This document shows, one piece after another, positions 9,139 through 17,249 of a stretch of DNA of 43,241 nt (within the stretch, counting starts at the first letter, position 1; every line of letters starts with the position of its first letter). Below the pieces are notes generated by a model. That model was not told the DNA's origin. It was given only the letters and a program-made list of their open reading frames with translations, and did no database searches. Source of the stretch: Candidatus Kuenenia stuttgartensis (GTDB lineage: Bacteria; Gemmatimonadota; Gemmatimonadetes; Gemmatimonadales; Gemmatimonadaceae); NCBI GenBank assembly GCA_943330235.2, contig CALQGY020000017.1:1-43241 (forward strand), written 5' to 3'. Position numbers and translations under genes: made by a program.

Positions 9139-12100
9139 ATGACCCTCGTGCGCAGATTGCTCGTGCGCAGATTGCGCGTGCGCACACTGAGCGCGTGTGT
9201 GCTGAGCGCGATGGCCCTCGGCGCGTGCCGCGAACCGGCGGTGGACACCAGCTGGCACGCCGAAGCCGGCTACCGCTGGCGCGCGCTCGCCGTGTCGGCC
9301 AAGGGGCATGACGGCTTCACCATGCTCACCGCGTCGTCCACCGGTCTCACGCACCGCAACGACATTGACGACGAACACGCGCTGGCCAACCGCGGACTGC
9401 TCGATGGCGCCGGCGTGGCATTGGGCGACGTGGATGGCGACGGGCTGCCCGACATCGTGCTGGCGTCGGAAGAACACCCGGCGGCGCTCTATCACAACGA
9501 CGGGGATTTCCACTTCACCGATGTCACCGCCGCGCGCGGACTCGATTTCACCGGCCTCGCCACGACGAGTGCCGTACTGGCCGATGTCGATGGCGACCGC
9601 GATGTCGATCTGATTGCCGGCACGTTTGGCGGGCCGGTCGTGCTGTTTCGCAACGACGGCACGGGGCACTTCACCAACGCAACCGCCGCAAGCGGCCTCA
9701 CGGGCGGCTACAACGCCACCACGATGACGCTGGCCGACGTGGACGGCAACGGCACGCTAGATCTGTATGTGGCCACGTACAAGACGAAGAACGCGCTCGA
9801 CGCATTCACTCCGCAGCAGCGCGCCTTCGATCAAGTGCTCAAGAAGGTGGGCGACTCGGTGGTCGTACTGGACGAATGGAAAAAAGATTATCGCGTGGAG
9901 GCGCGCCCCGATCTGGGGGGCTTTATGCGGTCGCAGCGCGCCGAGCCCGATTTATTTTTTCTGAATGACGGGGCGGGCCATTTCACGCGCACACCCGTGA
10001 TGGGACCGCGCTTTCGCGACGAACAGGGCGCGCCGCTCACCACGGACCCCGACTACTTCACGCTGGCGGCGCGTTTTTACGACGTCAACGGCGACGGCGC
10101 GCCCGACTTGTACGTGTGCAATGACCTCGAAGACCCCGATCTGTTCTGGCTCAACGATGGCCGAGGCAACTTCCGGTTGGCGCCACCGTTGGCGCTGCGC
10201 GTGACGAGCAACACGTGCATGAGCGTGGACTTCGGCGATGTGAATCGCGACGGGCAGGTGGATCTGTTCACCACCGACATGCTGGCGCCCACGCTTGCTG
10301 CACAGCAGCGCAGCATCCCCACGCATACGCCACTGCAGAAGCCGGTGGGGCTGTCGCCCGAGCGCACGCAGTGGATGCGCAACATGCTGCACCTCGCGCG
10401 CGGCGACGGGACGTACGCACAGATCGGCGACTTCGCCGGCGTCAGCGCTACCGACTGGACGTGGGGCTCGGCGTTTCTCGACGTCGACCTAGACGGCTAC
10501 GAAGACCTGCTGGCGGTGAACGGCCACCGCTACGACGTGCGCGAGGCCGACCCGGCAGACCGCATCCGCAACACGTTTCCGCGCGTGCCGTGGAACCGCG
10601 AGTCGGCCGAATTTCCCGCGCTGCGCACGAAGAGCGTGGCGTTCCGGAACGGCGGCGACCTGGCGTTTCAGAACGTGAGTCAGGCGTGGGGCTTTGGCAT
10701 GGACAGCGCCATCTCGCAGGGGCTCGCCCTGGCCGACCTCAACGGCGACGGCGCGCTGGACGTGGTGGTTACGCGCCTGAACGCGCCCTCGGTGGTGTAT
10801 CGCAACACGTCACCGGCGCCGCGCATCGCGGTGCGCCTGCGCGGGGCCGGCGGCAACACGCAGGGCATCGGCGCCGTGGTGACCGTACGCACCGCCACGC
10901 GCCCGCTGCAGTCGCGCGAAATCACCGCCGGCGGCTACTACCTGTCGGGCAGCGACGCGCAGCTGACGTTCGCCGCCGATACCGGATTGGCGGATACCGG
11001 CGCCACCACCATCGAGGTGCGCTGGCGAAGCGGCCGGCGTCAGACCATCGTGCCGGCACGCGCCAATCGTCTGTACGAGATCACCGAGGACACCACCACG
11101 GCAGCCCCCCCGCCGTCGTCCGCGTTGTCCGCGTCGTCCGCGGCCCCCGGGGCCGCCCCGGTGTCACCGCCGCTCTTTACCAACGCCACCCCCGCCCTGG
11201 GGGGCGCGGCCCACGTAGACTCGCTCTACGCCGATTTCCGCCGCCAGCCGCTGCTGCCGTCGCGCCTGAGCCAACTGGGCCCCGGGGTGAGCTGGATTGA
11301 CGTCGATCGCGACGGCCGCGACGACCTGGTCTTCGGCAGCGGGCGCGGCGGCCGGTTGACGGTGCTGCGCAACACCGGTGGCCGGTTCGTGCCCATGCCC
11401 GTGCCGGGTGCACTGCAGGCGGTGGATCTGACCACCGTGCTCCCCGCGTTCGACGGTCGCGGCGCGCTCTCGCTGCTGGTAGGGCAGTCCAATTACGAGA
11501 CCGAGTCCGCGGCCGAGGCGCTGGCGCTGCCGTCGGTGCTGGGCTTCCCCGTGGGCGGCGGTGGCCGTCTGGCGGCCGCGGCACCGGTGGCGCCGGGCGA
11601 CACGGCCAGCGTCGGAACGATGGCGATGGCCGACGTGAACGGCGATGATCGCCCCGACCTCTTCATCGGGGCGCGCGCCATTCCGGGGGCGTGGCCGCTG
11701 CCGGCGCGGTCTCGCCTGCTGCTGGCGACGGCCAATGGCACATTCGTGGAGGACGCCGCCAACGCCAAAGCGCTGTCCGCGCTGGGGCTGGTGTCGTCGG
11801 CGGTGCTGGCGGATTTGGACGGCGACGGCCGCCCAGAGCTCATCGCAGCGACGGAGTTTGGGCCGGTGCGCGTGCTGCACAACGAATCCGGGAGATTCCG
11901 CGATGTGACGCGTGAATGGCGCTTTGGTGACTTGATGAGTCGCTGGAACGGTGTGAATGTGGGCGATTTTGACGGGGACGGTCGGCTCGATATCGTGGCC
12001 ACCAGCTGGGGGCAGAACATCCCGTGGCCGGCGTCGGCGGCGCGTCCGTACGAGCTGGTCGTGGCGCGCATGGACGACGACCGCCTGGGGCTGCTCTTCG

Positions 12101-12915
12101 CCCGGGCCGACTCGGTTACCAACCGCGAGATGCCGCTGGACGGTCTGGCGCGCATCGGCTCGGCCATCCCGTCGGTGAAGGCGCGCTTTGCGACCTTCGC
12201 CGCGTTTGCCGCCGCCGACGTGGACGCCGTGCTGGGGCCGGCGGCCGCCACCGCCAAGCGCGTTGGCGCGACCACCTTCGCGCACACCGTGTTCCTCAAT
12301 CGCGGCGATCACTTCGAAGCACACGCGCTCCCCACTGCCGCGCAGCTCGCGCCGGCCTTGGGCGTGGTGGTGTCCGACTTTGACGGGGACGGCCGCGAGG
12401 ATCTCTTTCTGGCGCAGAACTTCTTCCCCACTGAGATCAACACCATGCGCTTCGACGCGGGCGCGGGACTGCTGTTGCTGGGTGACGGCACGGGCGGCTT
12501 CCGCGCGCAAACGGTGCAGGCCAGTGGCCTCTCGATCCTCGGCGATCAGCGCGGAGCCGCCGCCGCGGACTACGACGGCGACGGCCGCGTGGATTTAGCC
12601 GTGGCGCAAAACGGGGCGCCCATGACGCTCTGGCACAACCACCGCGCGGCGCCCGGTGTGCGCGTCACCCTGCACGGCGGCGCCGGGAACCCGCTGGGCA
12701 TCGGGGCGCAGCTGCGCGTGGTGGTGAACGGCACACCCGGCCCGGTGCGCGCGGTCGTGGCCGGCAGCGGCTACTGGTCGATGGACGCCGCGACGCCGAC
12801 GATGGCGTGGCCGCGTGGCGCGACGGCGGTGACGGTGCGGTGGCCGAACGGGGGCGGGACACAGACGATGCCGATTGGGCCGGGCACGCGCACCGCGGTC
12901 GTCACCCGCCCCTAA
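9139..12915 (+). CDS. Giant lipoprotein with two FG-GAP/VCBS + ASPIC/UnbV halves (CRTAC1-like)
   Basis: This 1258-residue exported protein is built of two similar halves. Each half has several calcium-loop FG-GAP/VCBS repeats of the DxDGDGxxD type (GDVDGDGLPDIV, ADVDGDRDVDLI, ADVNGDDRPDLF, ADLDGDGRPELI, SDFDGDGREDLF, ADYDGDGRVDLA). Each ends in an ASPIC/UnbV domain, at about 558-650 and 1170-1258, marked by GNTQGIGAVV and GNPLGIGAQL. Repeats of this type fold as beta-propellers and commonly mediate binding. The halves are joined by a low-complexity Ala/Ser/Pro linker at about 655-677. The ATG at 9139 gives a signal with Cys in ALGACRE; an upstream ATG at 9070 would bury it. The protein is probably surface-attached and is likely co-transcribed with the haloperoxidase. 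The ligand is unknown. Confidence 0.87.
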   Translation: MTLVRRLLVRRLRVRTLSACVLSAMALGACREPAVDTSWHAEAGYRWRALAVSAKGHDGFTMLTASSTGLTHRNDIDDEHALANRGLLDGAGVALGDVDGDGLPDIVLASEEHPAALYHNDGDFHFTDVTAARGLDFTGLATTSAVLADVDGDRDVDLIAGTFGGPVVLFRNDGTGHFTNATAASGLTGGYNATTMTLADVDGNGTLDLYVATYKTKNALDAFTPQQRAFDQVLKKVGDSVVVLDEWKKDYRVEARPDLGGFMRSQRAEPDLFFLNDGAGHFTRTPVMGPRFRDEQGAPLTTDPDYFTLAARFYDVNGDGAPDLYVCNDLEDPDLFWLNDGRGNFRLAPPLALRVTSNTCMSVDFGDVNRDGQVDLFTTDMLAPTLAAQQRSIPTHTPLQKPVGLSPERTQWMRNMLHLARGDGTYAQIGDFAGVSATDWTWGSAFLDVDLDGYEDLLAVNGHRYDVREADPADRIRNTFPRVPWNRESAEFPALRTKSVAFRNGGDLAFQNVSQAWGFGMDSAISQGLALADLNGDGALDVVVTRLNAPSVVYRNTSPAPRIAVRLRGAGGNTQGIGAVVTVRTATRPLQSREITAGGYYLSGSDAQLTFAADTGLADTGATTIEVRWRSGRRQTIVPARANRLYEITEDTTTAAPPPSSALSASSAAPGAAPVSPPLFTNATPALGGAAHVDSLYADFRRQPLLPSRLSQLGPGVSWIDVDRDGRDDLVFGSGRGGRLTVLRNTGGRFVPMPVPGALQAVDLTTVLPAFDGRGALSLLVGQSNYETESAAEALALPSVLGFPVGGGGRLAAAAPVAPGDTASVGTMAMADVNGDDRPDLFIGARAIPGAWPLPARSRLLLATANGTFVEDAANAKALSALGLVSSAVLADLDGDGRPELIAATEFGPVRVLHNESGRFRDVTREWRFGDLMSRWNGVNVGDFDGDGRLDIVATSWGQNIPWPASAARPYELVVARMDDDRLGLLFARADSVTNREMPLDGLARIGSAIPSVKARFATFAAFAAADVDAVLGPAAATAKRVGATTFAHTVFLNRGDHFEAHALPTAAQLAPALGVVVSDFDGDGREDLFLAQNFFPTEINTMRFDAGAGLLLLGDGTGGFRAQTVQASGLSILGDQRGAAAADYDGDGRVDLAVAQNGAPMTLWHNHRAAPGVRVTLHGGAGNPLGIGAQLRVVVNGTPGPVRAVVAGSGYWSMDAATPTMAWPRGATAVTVRWPNGGGTQTMPIGPGTRTAVVTRP
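11115..11156 (+). repeat. Tandem 9-nt units plus GC hairpin encoding the linker between the two halves
   Basis: Three 9-nt units, GTCGTCCGC, GTTGTCCGC and GTCGTCCGC, lie at 11115-11141. They run directly into the inverted repeat GCGGCCCC/GGGGCCGC (11140-11147 and 11149-11156). The element is translated in frame as part of an Ala/Ser linker. The unit differs by one base from the intergenic units at 18881, read on the opposite strand. Confidence 0.6.
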
Positions 12916-12922
12916 GCGTCGC

Positions 12923-13867
12923 TCAGTCCTTCTTCTTCCGCGCCGGCCCGCTGCGCGTCCAGATGACAATCACGCCGCAGCCGGCGTTCGTGCCGGCGTA
13001 CTCGCCCGGCACGTCACTGGGGCCAGTGTAGACCTCCATGGCTTCGATGTCGCGCACCGGCACCGTGGGGCCGAAGTCGTTGTCGACGTTGTCGTCCACG
13101 ATGTACTCCGGCAGGCAGCGCATCGGGGCGCGCACCATCCGGATGTAGCAGCCGCGGCCACCGCTGCACTCCACGGCCACGCCGCGCATGCCGCGCGCGA
13201 CTTCGGCCAGCGTGGAGAAGCCGCCGCGCTCGATCTCTTCGCGTACCAGATACTGCCCCGCCCCGGTCTTCTGGCGACGCTCGAAATTCGCGAAACGCGG
13301 GCCGCGGCTGGCCGCGGCGGAGACGGACACCATGGGCAGCGCCTGCCCCGCGCCTGGGGTGCCCGCCGTGGCGACGGGGCGTCCATCGCGCGCGGCCTTC
13401 GCGGCCTCCATGGCCGCGGCTTGCGCCGTGGCGCCGGCCGCACTGGAGTCCAGTTCAATGCGCCGCTCCAGCATCTCACCCTGGGCGACGGCGACCACCA
13501 GGCCGACCGACGGGAACCCCTTCGCGCGGACCAGAAACCGGATGAGGCCCGCCGGGATGCGCTCCACGCGGAAGGTCCCGAGGGAGTCACTCGTGACCGA
13601 GCGGCCATCCGTCAGGTTGACGATGACCGCGCCCACCACGGGGCCTCCGCTGGTGCGGTCCACGATGGCGCCGGTGAGGCGCGCGCTGGGCTGCGACGCA
13701 TCTCGCCGCTGTGCATCGGGCCGCGGCGCATCGGGCTTCTGCGCCGCCAACGGCACGACCGACGGCGCGGCCAACGTCAGCGCCAGCGAGACGAGCCAGA
13801 CCCCGAAACGGGGCACGGACGGCGCGACGGTCGCGGGGGACGGTAAGGGGACAAAGTGTATCGACAT
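12923..13867 (-). CDS. Carboxypeptidase-regulatory-like + TonB plug domain protein, no barrel
   Basis: This is a 314-residue exported protein. A signal peptide (cleavage near LAAQKPD) leads into a carboxypeptidase-regulatory-like beta-sandwich at about 42-120 (LTGAIVDRTSGGPVVGAVI, then GTFRVERIPAG). A TonB-receptor plug-like segment follows at about 200-305 (REEIERGGFSTLAEVARGMRGV, MEVYTGPSDVPGEY, GCGVIVIWTR). The protein stops where a normal TonB-dependent receptor would begin its 22-strand barrel. A short Lys-rich tail (ARKKKD) closes it. Plug-only proteins may bind ligand or a partner receptor in the periplasm, which is inference. Four cysteines (VECSGGRGC, MRCLPEY, NAGCGV) could form disulfides. 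The start is supported by GGAGGGA seven bases upstream. It converges on the VCBS gene with only 7 bp between stops. Confidence 0.82.
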   Translation of the reverse strand: MSIHFVPLPSPATVAPSVPRFGVWLVSLALTLAAPSVVPLAAQKPDAPRPDAQRRDASQPSARLTGAIVDRTSGGPVVGAVIVNLTDGRSVTSDSLGTFRVERIPAGLIRFLVRAKGFPSVGLVVAVAQGEMLERRIELDSSAAGATAQAAAMEAAKAARDGRPVATAGTPGAGQALPMVSVSAAASRGPRFANFERRQKTGAGQYLVREEIERGGFSTLAEVARGMRGVAVECSGGRGCYIRMVRAPMRCLPEYIVDDNVDNDFGPTVPVRDIEAMEVYTGPSDVPGEYAGTNAGCGVIVIWTRSGPARKKKD

Positions 13868-13874
13868 ACCGAGA

Positions 13875-13881
13875 TCCCTCC
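13875..13881 (-). promoter_or_regulatory. Strong ribosome binding site of the plug-domain gene
   Basis: On the minus strand GGAGGGA sits seven bases before the ATG at 13867, which fixes this start. Confidence 0.75.
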
Positions 13882-14107
13882 AACGTTGTCGCCGAGCACC
13901 GCGAGGTGTCGCTGCGGGCCCGGCTTAATAAGATGCAATCGGCACCCCATCCGAGCGGAATATACCGTTGCACCGGAAAAGCTTGCTACGCATACTGTGA
14001 CCAAACGTCGCGAAACTGAGACATGCGGCGTGACAGAGGTTCCGGCCTGCGCGCAGCGCGGTGCCCCCGCTGTACGAACGACCCGCCCTACCCCTCCTTT
14101 CACCGCA
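13882..14107. other. Divergent intergenic region (plug gene / SusC)
   Basis: This stretch should hold the promoters for both the plug gene and the SusC/SusD pair. One weak sigma70-like match on the plus strand is TTGCAC (13968-13973), a 17-nt spacer, then CATACT (13991-13996). The consensus match is poor, so it is only a candidate. No strong operator palindrome was found. Confidence 0.3.
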
Positions 14108-14119
14108 CGAGGTAACGCA

Positions 14120-17100
14120 ATGGATGGTGTCTTGATCCGAAGGTCTCTGCGCATGGCCACGGCACTCGCGGCGCTCGCCGTGAGCGCCGGTCTGGCTCAG
14201 GCGCAGACCGCGGTGTTCTCCGGCAAAGTGACGTCCGCCGGACAGCCGCTTGGCGGCGCCAACGTTGGCATTCCGGAGATTGGCGCCGGGACCATCACGA
14301 CCGTCGATGGCAAGTACAGCTTCACCGTCGACATGTCCAAGTACGGCGGGCGGGCGGTGAACTTGGTCGTGCGTTTTATCGGCTACAAGCCGAAGCGCCT
14401 GCCCATCACGCTCGCGGCCGGTCGTATCGAGAAGGACTACGACCTGGAGAAGGACGTCCTCAACCTCGAGCAGGTCGTGACCACCGGCGTCTCCGACGCC
14501 ACGTCGCAGAAGAAGACCGCGTTCGCGGTGGCCGTTGTCGACGCCACGGCCATCAAGGAAGCCCCGGCCATCTCGCCGCTGGGCAGCTTGGCGGGTAAGG
14601 TTGCCGGCGCCAGCGTTGCGACGACGTCGGGTTCGCCCGGCTCGGAGCCGGCCATCCGGCTTCGTGCGGCCACCTCCCTTGCCGGCACGCAGGATCCGCT
14701 GGTCATTGTGGACGGCACCATCACGCGCCTCGGCCTCGCCGATATCAACTCGCAGGACATCGAGCGGATCGAGATCATCAAGGGCGCCGCGGCCAGCTCG
14801 CTCTACGGCTCCGACGCCGCCAACGGCGTCATCCAGATCTTCACGAAGCGTGGCAGCAATCTGGCTGAAGGCCAGACCAACTTCACGTTCCGTAACGAGT
14901 ACGGGCAGAGCTATCTGCCGAAGAAGGTCGGCCTGAACACCTCCACGGCGTTCCAGCTCGATCCGACCACGCCGAGCGGCTTCAAGCTCGATGCCAACGG
15001 CCAGCGTATCTCGCGCACCGACGACATCTCGGCCAACGCCTATCCGAAGCTGTTCGACGCGATGGACGAAGTGTTCAAGCCGGGCGAGACGATGAGCAAC
15101 TATCTCTCCATCGGCCAGCGTCATGGCTCGACGAACTTCAACGTCTCGTTCCAGAACATCCAGGAAACGGGCGTGCTCAACCTGCTCAAGGGCTACAGCC
15201 GCCAGAACGTCCGTATCAACGTCGACCAGGCCATCAACGACAAGCTCAACGTGTCGTCGGGCATGTTCTACGGCAAGTCGCACGCCGACCAGACGGACGA
15301 AGGCTCGCTGTTCTTCGGTATCCGGTTCCTTGAGCCGAACATCGACATCACCGCGCCCAACAAGGACGGGTCGCCGTACAACGCCGTCGTGCGTCAGCCG
15401 CCGTCGTCGGGCAACGTGTCCAACCCGCTCTACCGTCTGAACAACCAGGAAGTCCGCAACGACCGCGATCGTTTCACGGGCGTGGTCAAGGTGAACTACC
15501 GGCCGTTCGATTGGCTGACCGCTGAAGCCAATTTCAACTACGACCAGTCGTCCACGAACAACAAGTCGTTCACGCCGATCGGCTTCCTCGGATCGACGGG
15601 CGGCAAGGGGCAGGGCGGCCTGTATCAGGCGGCCGGCACCAACCGTTCGTACAACACGGGCGCGACGCTGACCTCGGTGCGTCAGCTCACGAGCTGGCTG
15701 AACAACACCACCAAGCTGGCGACGGTGTACGAAGAGCAGTCGGGCAACTTGGTCAGCGTGCAGGCCACGAAGCTGACCGTTGGTGGCGTCACCGAATTCG
15801 GCGCTGCGGCGCAGGATCCGAACGCCCCGAACTTCCCGGGCTCGAACACCACCACGATCCGCAACCGCAACCTGTTTGCGATCACGACGTTCGACATCAA
15901 GGACCGCTACATCATCGACGGCCTGATTCGTCAGGACGAGTCGTCGCTGTTCGGCGCGAAGGAACGCAAGGCGATCTACAACCGTGCGTCGTTGGCGTAT
16001 CGCTTCAGCGAAGACTTTCACCTGCCCGGCATTGATGAAGGCAAGGTGCGCATCTCGTACGGCACGGCCGGTCTGCGCCCGCCGTTCGAAGCGCAGTACG
16101 AAATCTTCTCGGTGGCCGGTGGCAGCCCCTCCAAGGTCACGCTGGGTAACCCCAGCCTGAAGCCGGCGCTCTCGAAGGAAACGGAAATCGGGTTCAACCT
16201 CAATTTCCTCAAGAACTACACCCTCGAGTACAGCTACTCGAACAAGGTCACCAGCGATCAGATTTTGCAGGTGCCGATGTCGGCGGCCTCGGGCTACCAG
16301 AACACGTGGACCAATGCCGCGACGCTCGCGGGCAACACGCATGAAGTGGCCTTCGGTGCCGTCCTCGCGTCCAGCAAGGATTTCTTCTGGCGCCTGAACG
16401 TGACGGGTGACCGCACGCGCTCGCGCATCACGGCGCTCAACGTTGGCCCGTACCTCACCGGCCCGGCCGGCGGCGGTGGCAACACGGCCATCTTCCGCGT
16501 GGCGCCCGACCAGGTATTCGGCGTGATCTACGGATCCACGTGGATCAAGACCGCCGACCAGCTCGCGACCAACATCGCCAACGGCAAGCTCGCCGGCGCG
16601 GCGGCAGACTATCAGGTCAATGAGCTCGGGTACTACGTGGCCAAGGCGGCCTACGGCACGCCGCTGGAGCGTCCGCTCAAGTACTACGACACCAAGGGCA
16701 ACGCACTTCAGGCCATCGGTGACGTGAACCCCGACTTCACGATGGGTCTGAACAACACCATCCAGTGGAAGGGGCTCTCGCTGACCAGCGTGTTCACGTG
16801 GCAGAAGGGCGGCGACGTGTACAACTACACGCGTCAGTGGCCGTACAACGAACTCCGCGACACCGACTTCGACCAGCGCAACGTGCCGACGGGCCAGCAG
16901 AAGCCGCAGGGCTTCTTCCAGGCCTTCTACAACAACTTCGATCCGAACAGCAAGTTCGTCGAAGACGGCAGCTTCATCCGCCTGCGCGAACTGTCGCTCA
17001 ACTATCAGGTGCCGAAGCCGCTCGTGAAGGCCGCGCACTTGTCGGGCTTCGAAACGGCGCGCGTCGGTCTGGTCGGTCGCAATCTGTGGACCAAGACGAA

Positions 17101-17221
17101 CTACACGGGCTACGATCCGGACGTGGCAGGCCCCGGCGGCAATCCCTTCGGCTACCGCGTGGACTACTTCACGTATCCGCCGTACCGGACGTTCACGTTC
17201 ATGCTCGAACTCGGCTACTGA
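14120..17221 (+). CDS. SusC/RagA-family TonB-linked outer-membrane protein
   Basis: This 1033-residue TonB-dependent outer-membrane transporter is of SusC type. A signal peptide (about 1-28, ending GLAQAQTA) is followed by a carboxypeptidase D-like domain at about 32-115 (FSGKVTSAGQPLGGANVGIPE). Next comes the SusC signature LEQVVTTG, then the plug at about 125-235 (PLVIVDGTI, IERIEIIKGAAASSLYGSDAANGVI). A long barrel ends at YRTFTFMLELGY with the C-terminal aromatic expected for outer-membrane insertion. It imports oligomeric substrates captured by the partner SusD-like lipoprotein, which begins 28 nt downstream; here the substrate is unknown and no glycan or peptide hydrolase is in the operon to suggest one. 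GAGG seven bases before the ATG at 14120 supports this start over the longer open frame. Confidence 0.95.
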   Translation: MDGVLIRRSLRMATALAALAVSAGLAQAQTAVFSGKVTSAGQPLGGANVGIPEIGAGTITTVDGKYSFTVDMSKYGGRAVNLVVRFIGYKPKRLPITLAAGRIEKDYDLEKDVLNLEQVVTTGVSDATSQKKTAFAVAVVDATAIKEAPAISPLGSLAGKVAGASVATTSGSPGSEPAIRLRAATSLAGTQDPLVIVDGTITRLGLADINSQDIERIEIIKGAAASSLYGSDAANGVIQIFTKRGSNLAEGQTNFTFRNEYGQSYLPKKVGLNTSTAFQLDPTTPSGFKLDANGQRISRTDDISANAYPKLFDAMDEVFKPGETMSNYLSIGQRHGSTNFNVSFQNIQETGVLNLLKGYSRQNVRINVDQAINDKLNVSSGMFYGKSHADQTDEGSLFFGIRFLEPNIDITAPNKDGSPYNAVVRQPPSSGNVSNPLYRLNNQEVRNDRDRFTGVVKVNYRPFDWLTAEANFNYDQSSTNNKSFTPIGFLGSTGGKGQGGLYQAAGTNRSYNTGATLTSVRQLTSWLNNTTKLATVYEEQSGNLVSVQATKLTVGGVTEFGAAAQDPNAPNFPGSNTTTIRNRNLFAITTFDIKDRYIIDGLIRQDESSLFGAKERKAIYNRASLAYRFSEDFHLPGIDEGKVRISYGTAGLRPPFEAQYEIFSVAGGSPSKVTLGNPSLKPALSKETEIGFNLNFLKNYTLEYSYSNKVTSDQILQVPMSAASGYQNTWTNAATLAGNTHEVAFGAVLASSKDFFWRLNVTGDRTRSRITALNVGPYLTGPAGGGGNTAIFRVAPDQVFGVIYGSTWIKTADQLATNIANGKLAGAAADYQVNELGYYVAKAAYGTPLERPLKYYDTKGNALQAIGDVNPDFTMGLNNTIQWKGLSLTSVFTWQKGGDVYNYTRQWPYNELRDTDFDQRNVPTGQQKPQGFFQAFYNNFDPNSKFVEDGSFIRLRELSLNYQVPKPLVKAAHLSGFETARVGLVGRNLWTKTNYTGYDPDVAGPGGNPFGYRVDYFTYPPYRTFTFMLELGY

Positions 17222-17249
17222 CCACCCCGCTCACACAGGATTTGACTCG

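Noticed and set aside
7721-9187. A 488-codon minus-strand frame opposite the haloperoxidase
   Set aside because: Arg/His-rich shadow translation; the plus-strand gene has all pocket residues.
11164-12510. A 448-codon minus-strand frame inside the VCBS/ASPIC gene
   Set aside because: It mirrors the repetitive GAC/GGC codons of the calcium loops and shows no recognisable domain.
13925-17038. A 1037-codon open frame antisense to the SusC gene
   Set aside because: The product is a featureless Arg/Val/Asp/His-rich string mirroring the GC-rich codons of SusC; SusC has all its domain motifs, a ribosome site and a SusD partner.
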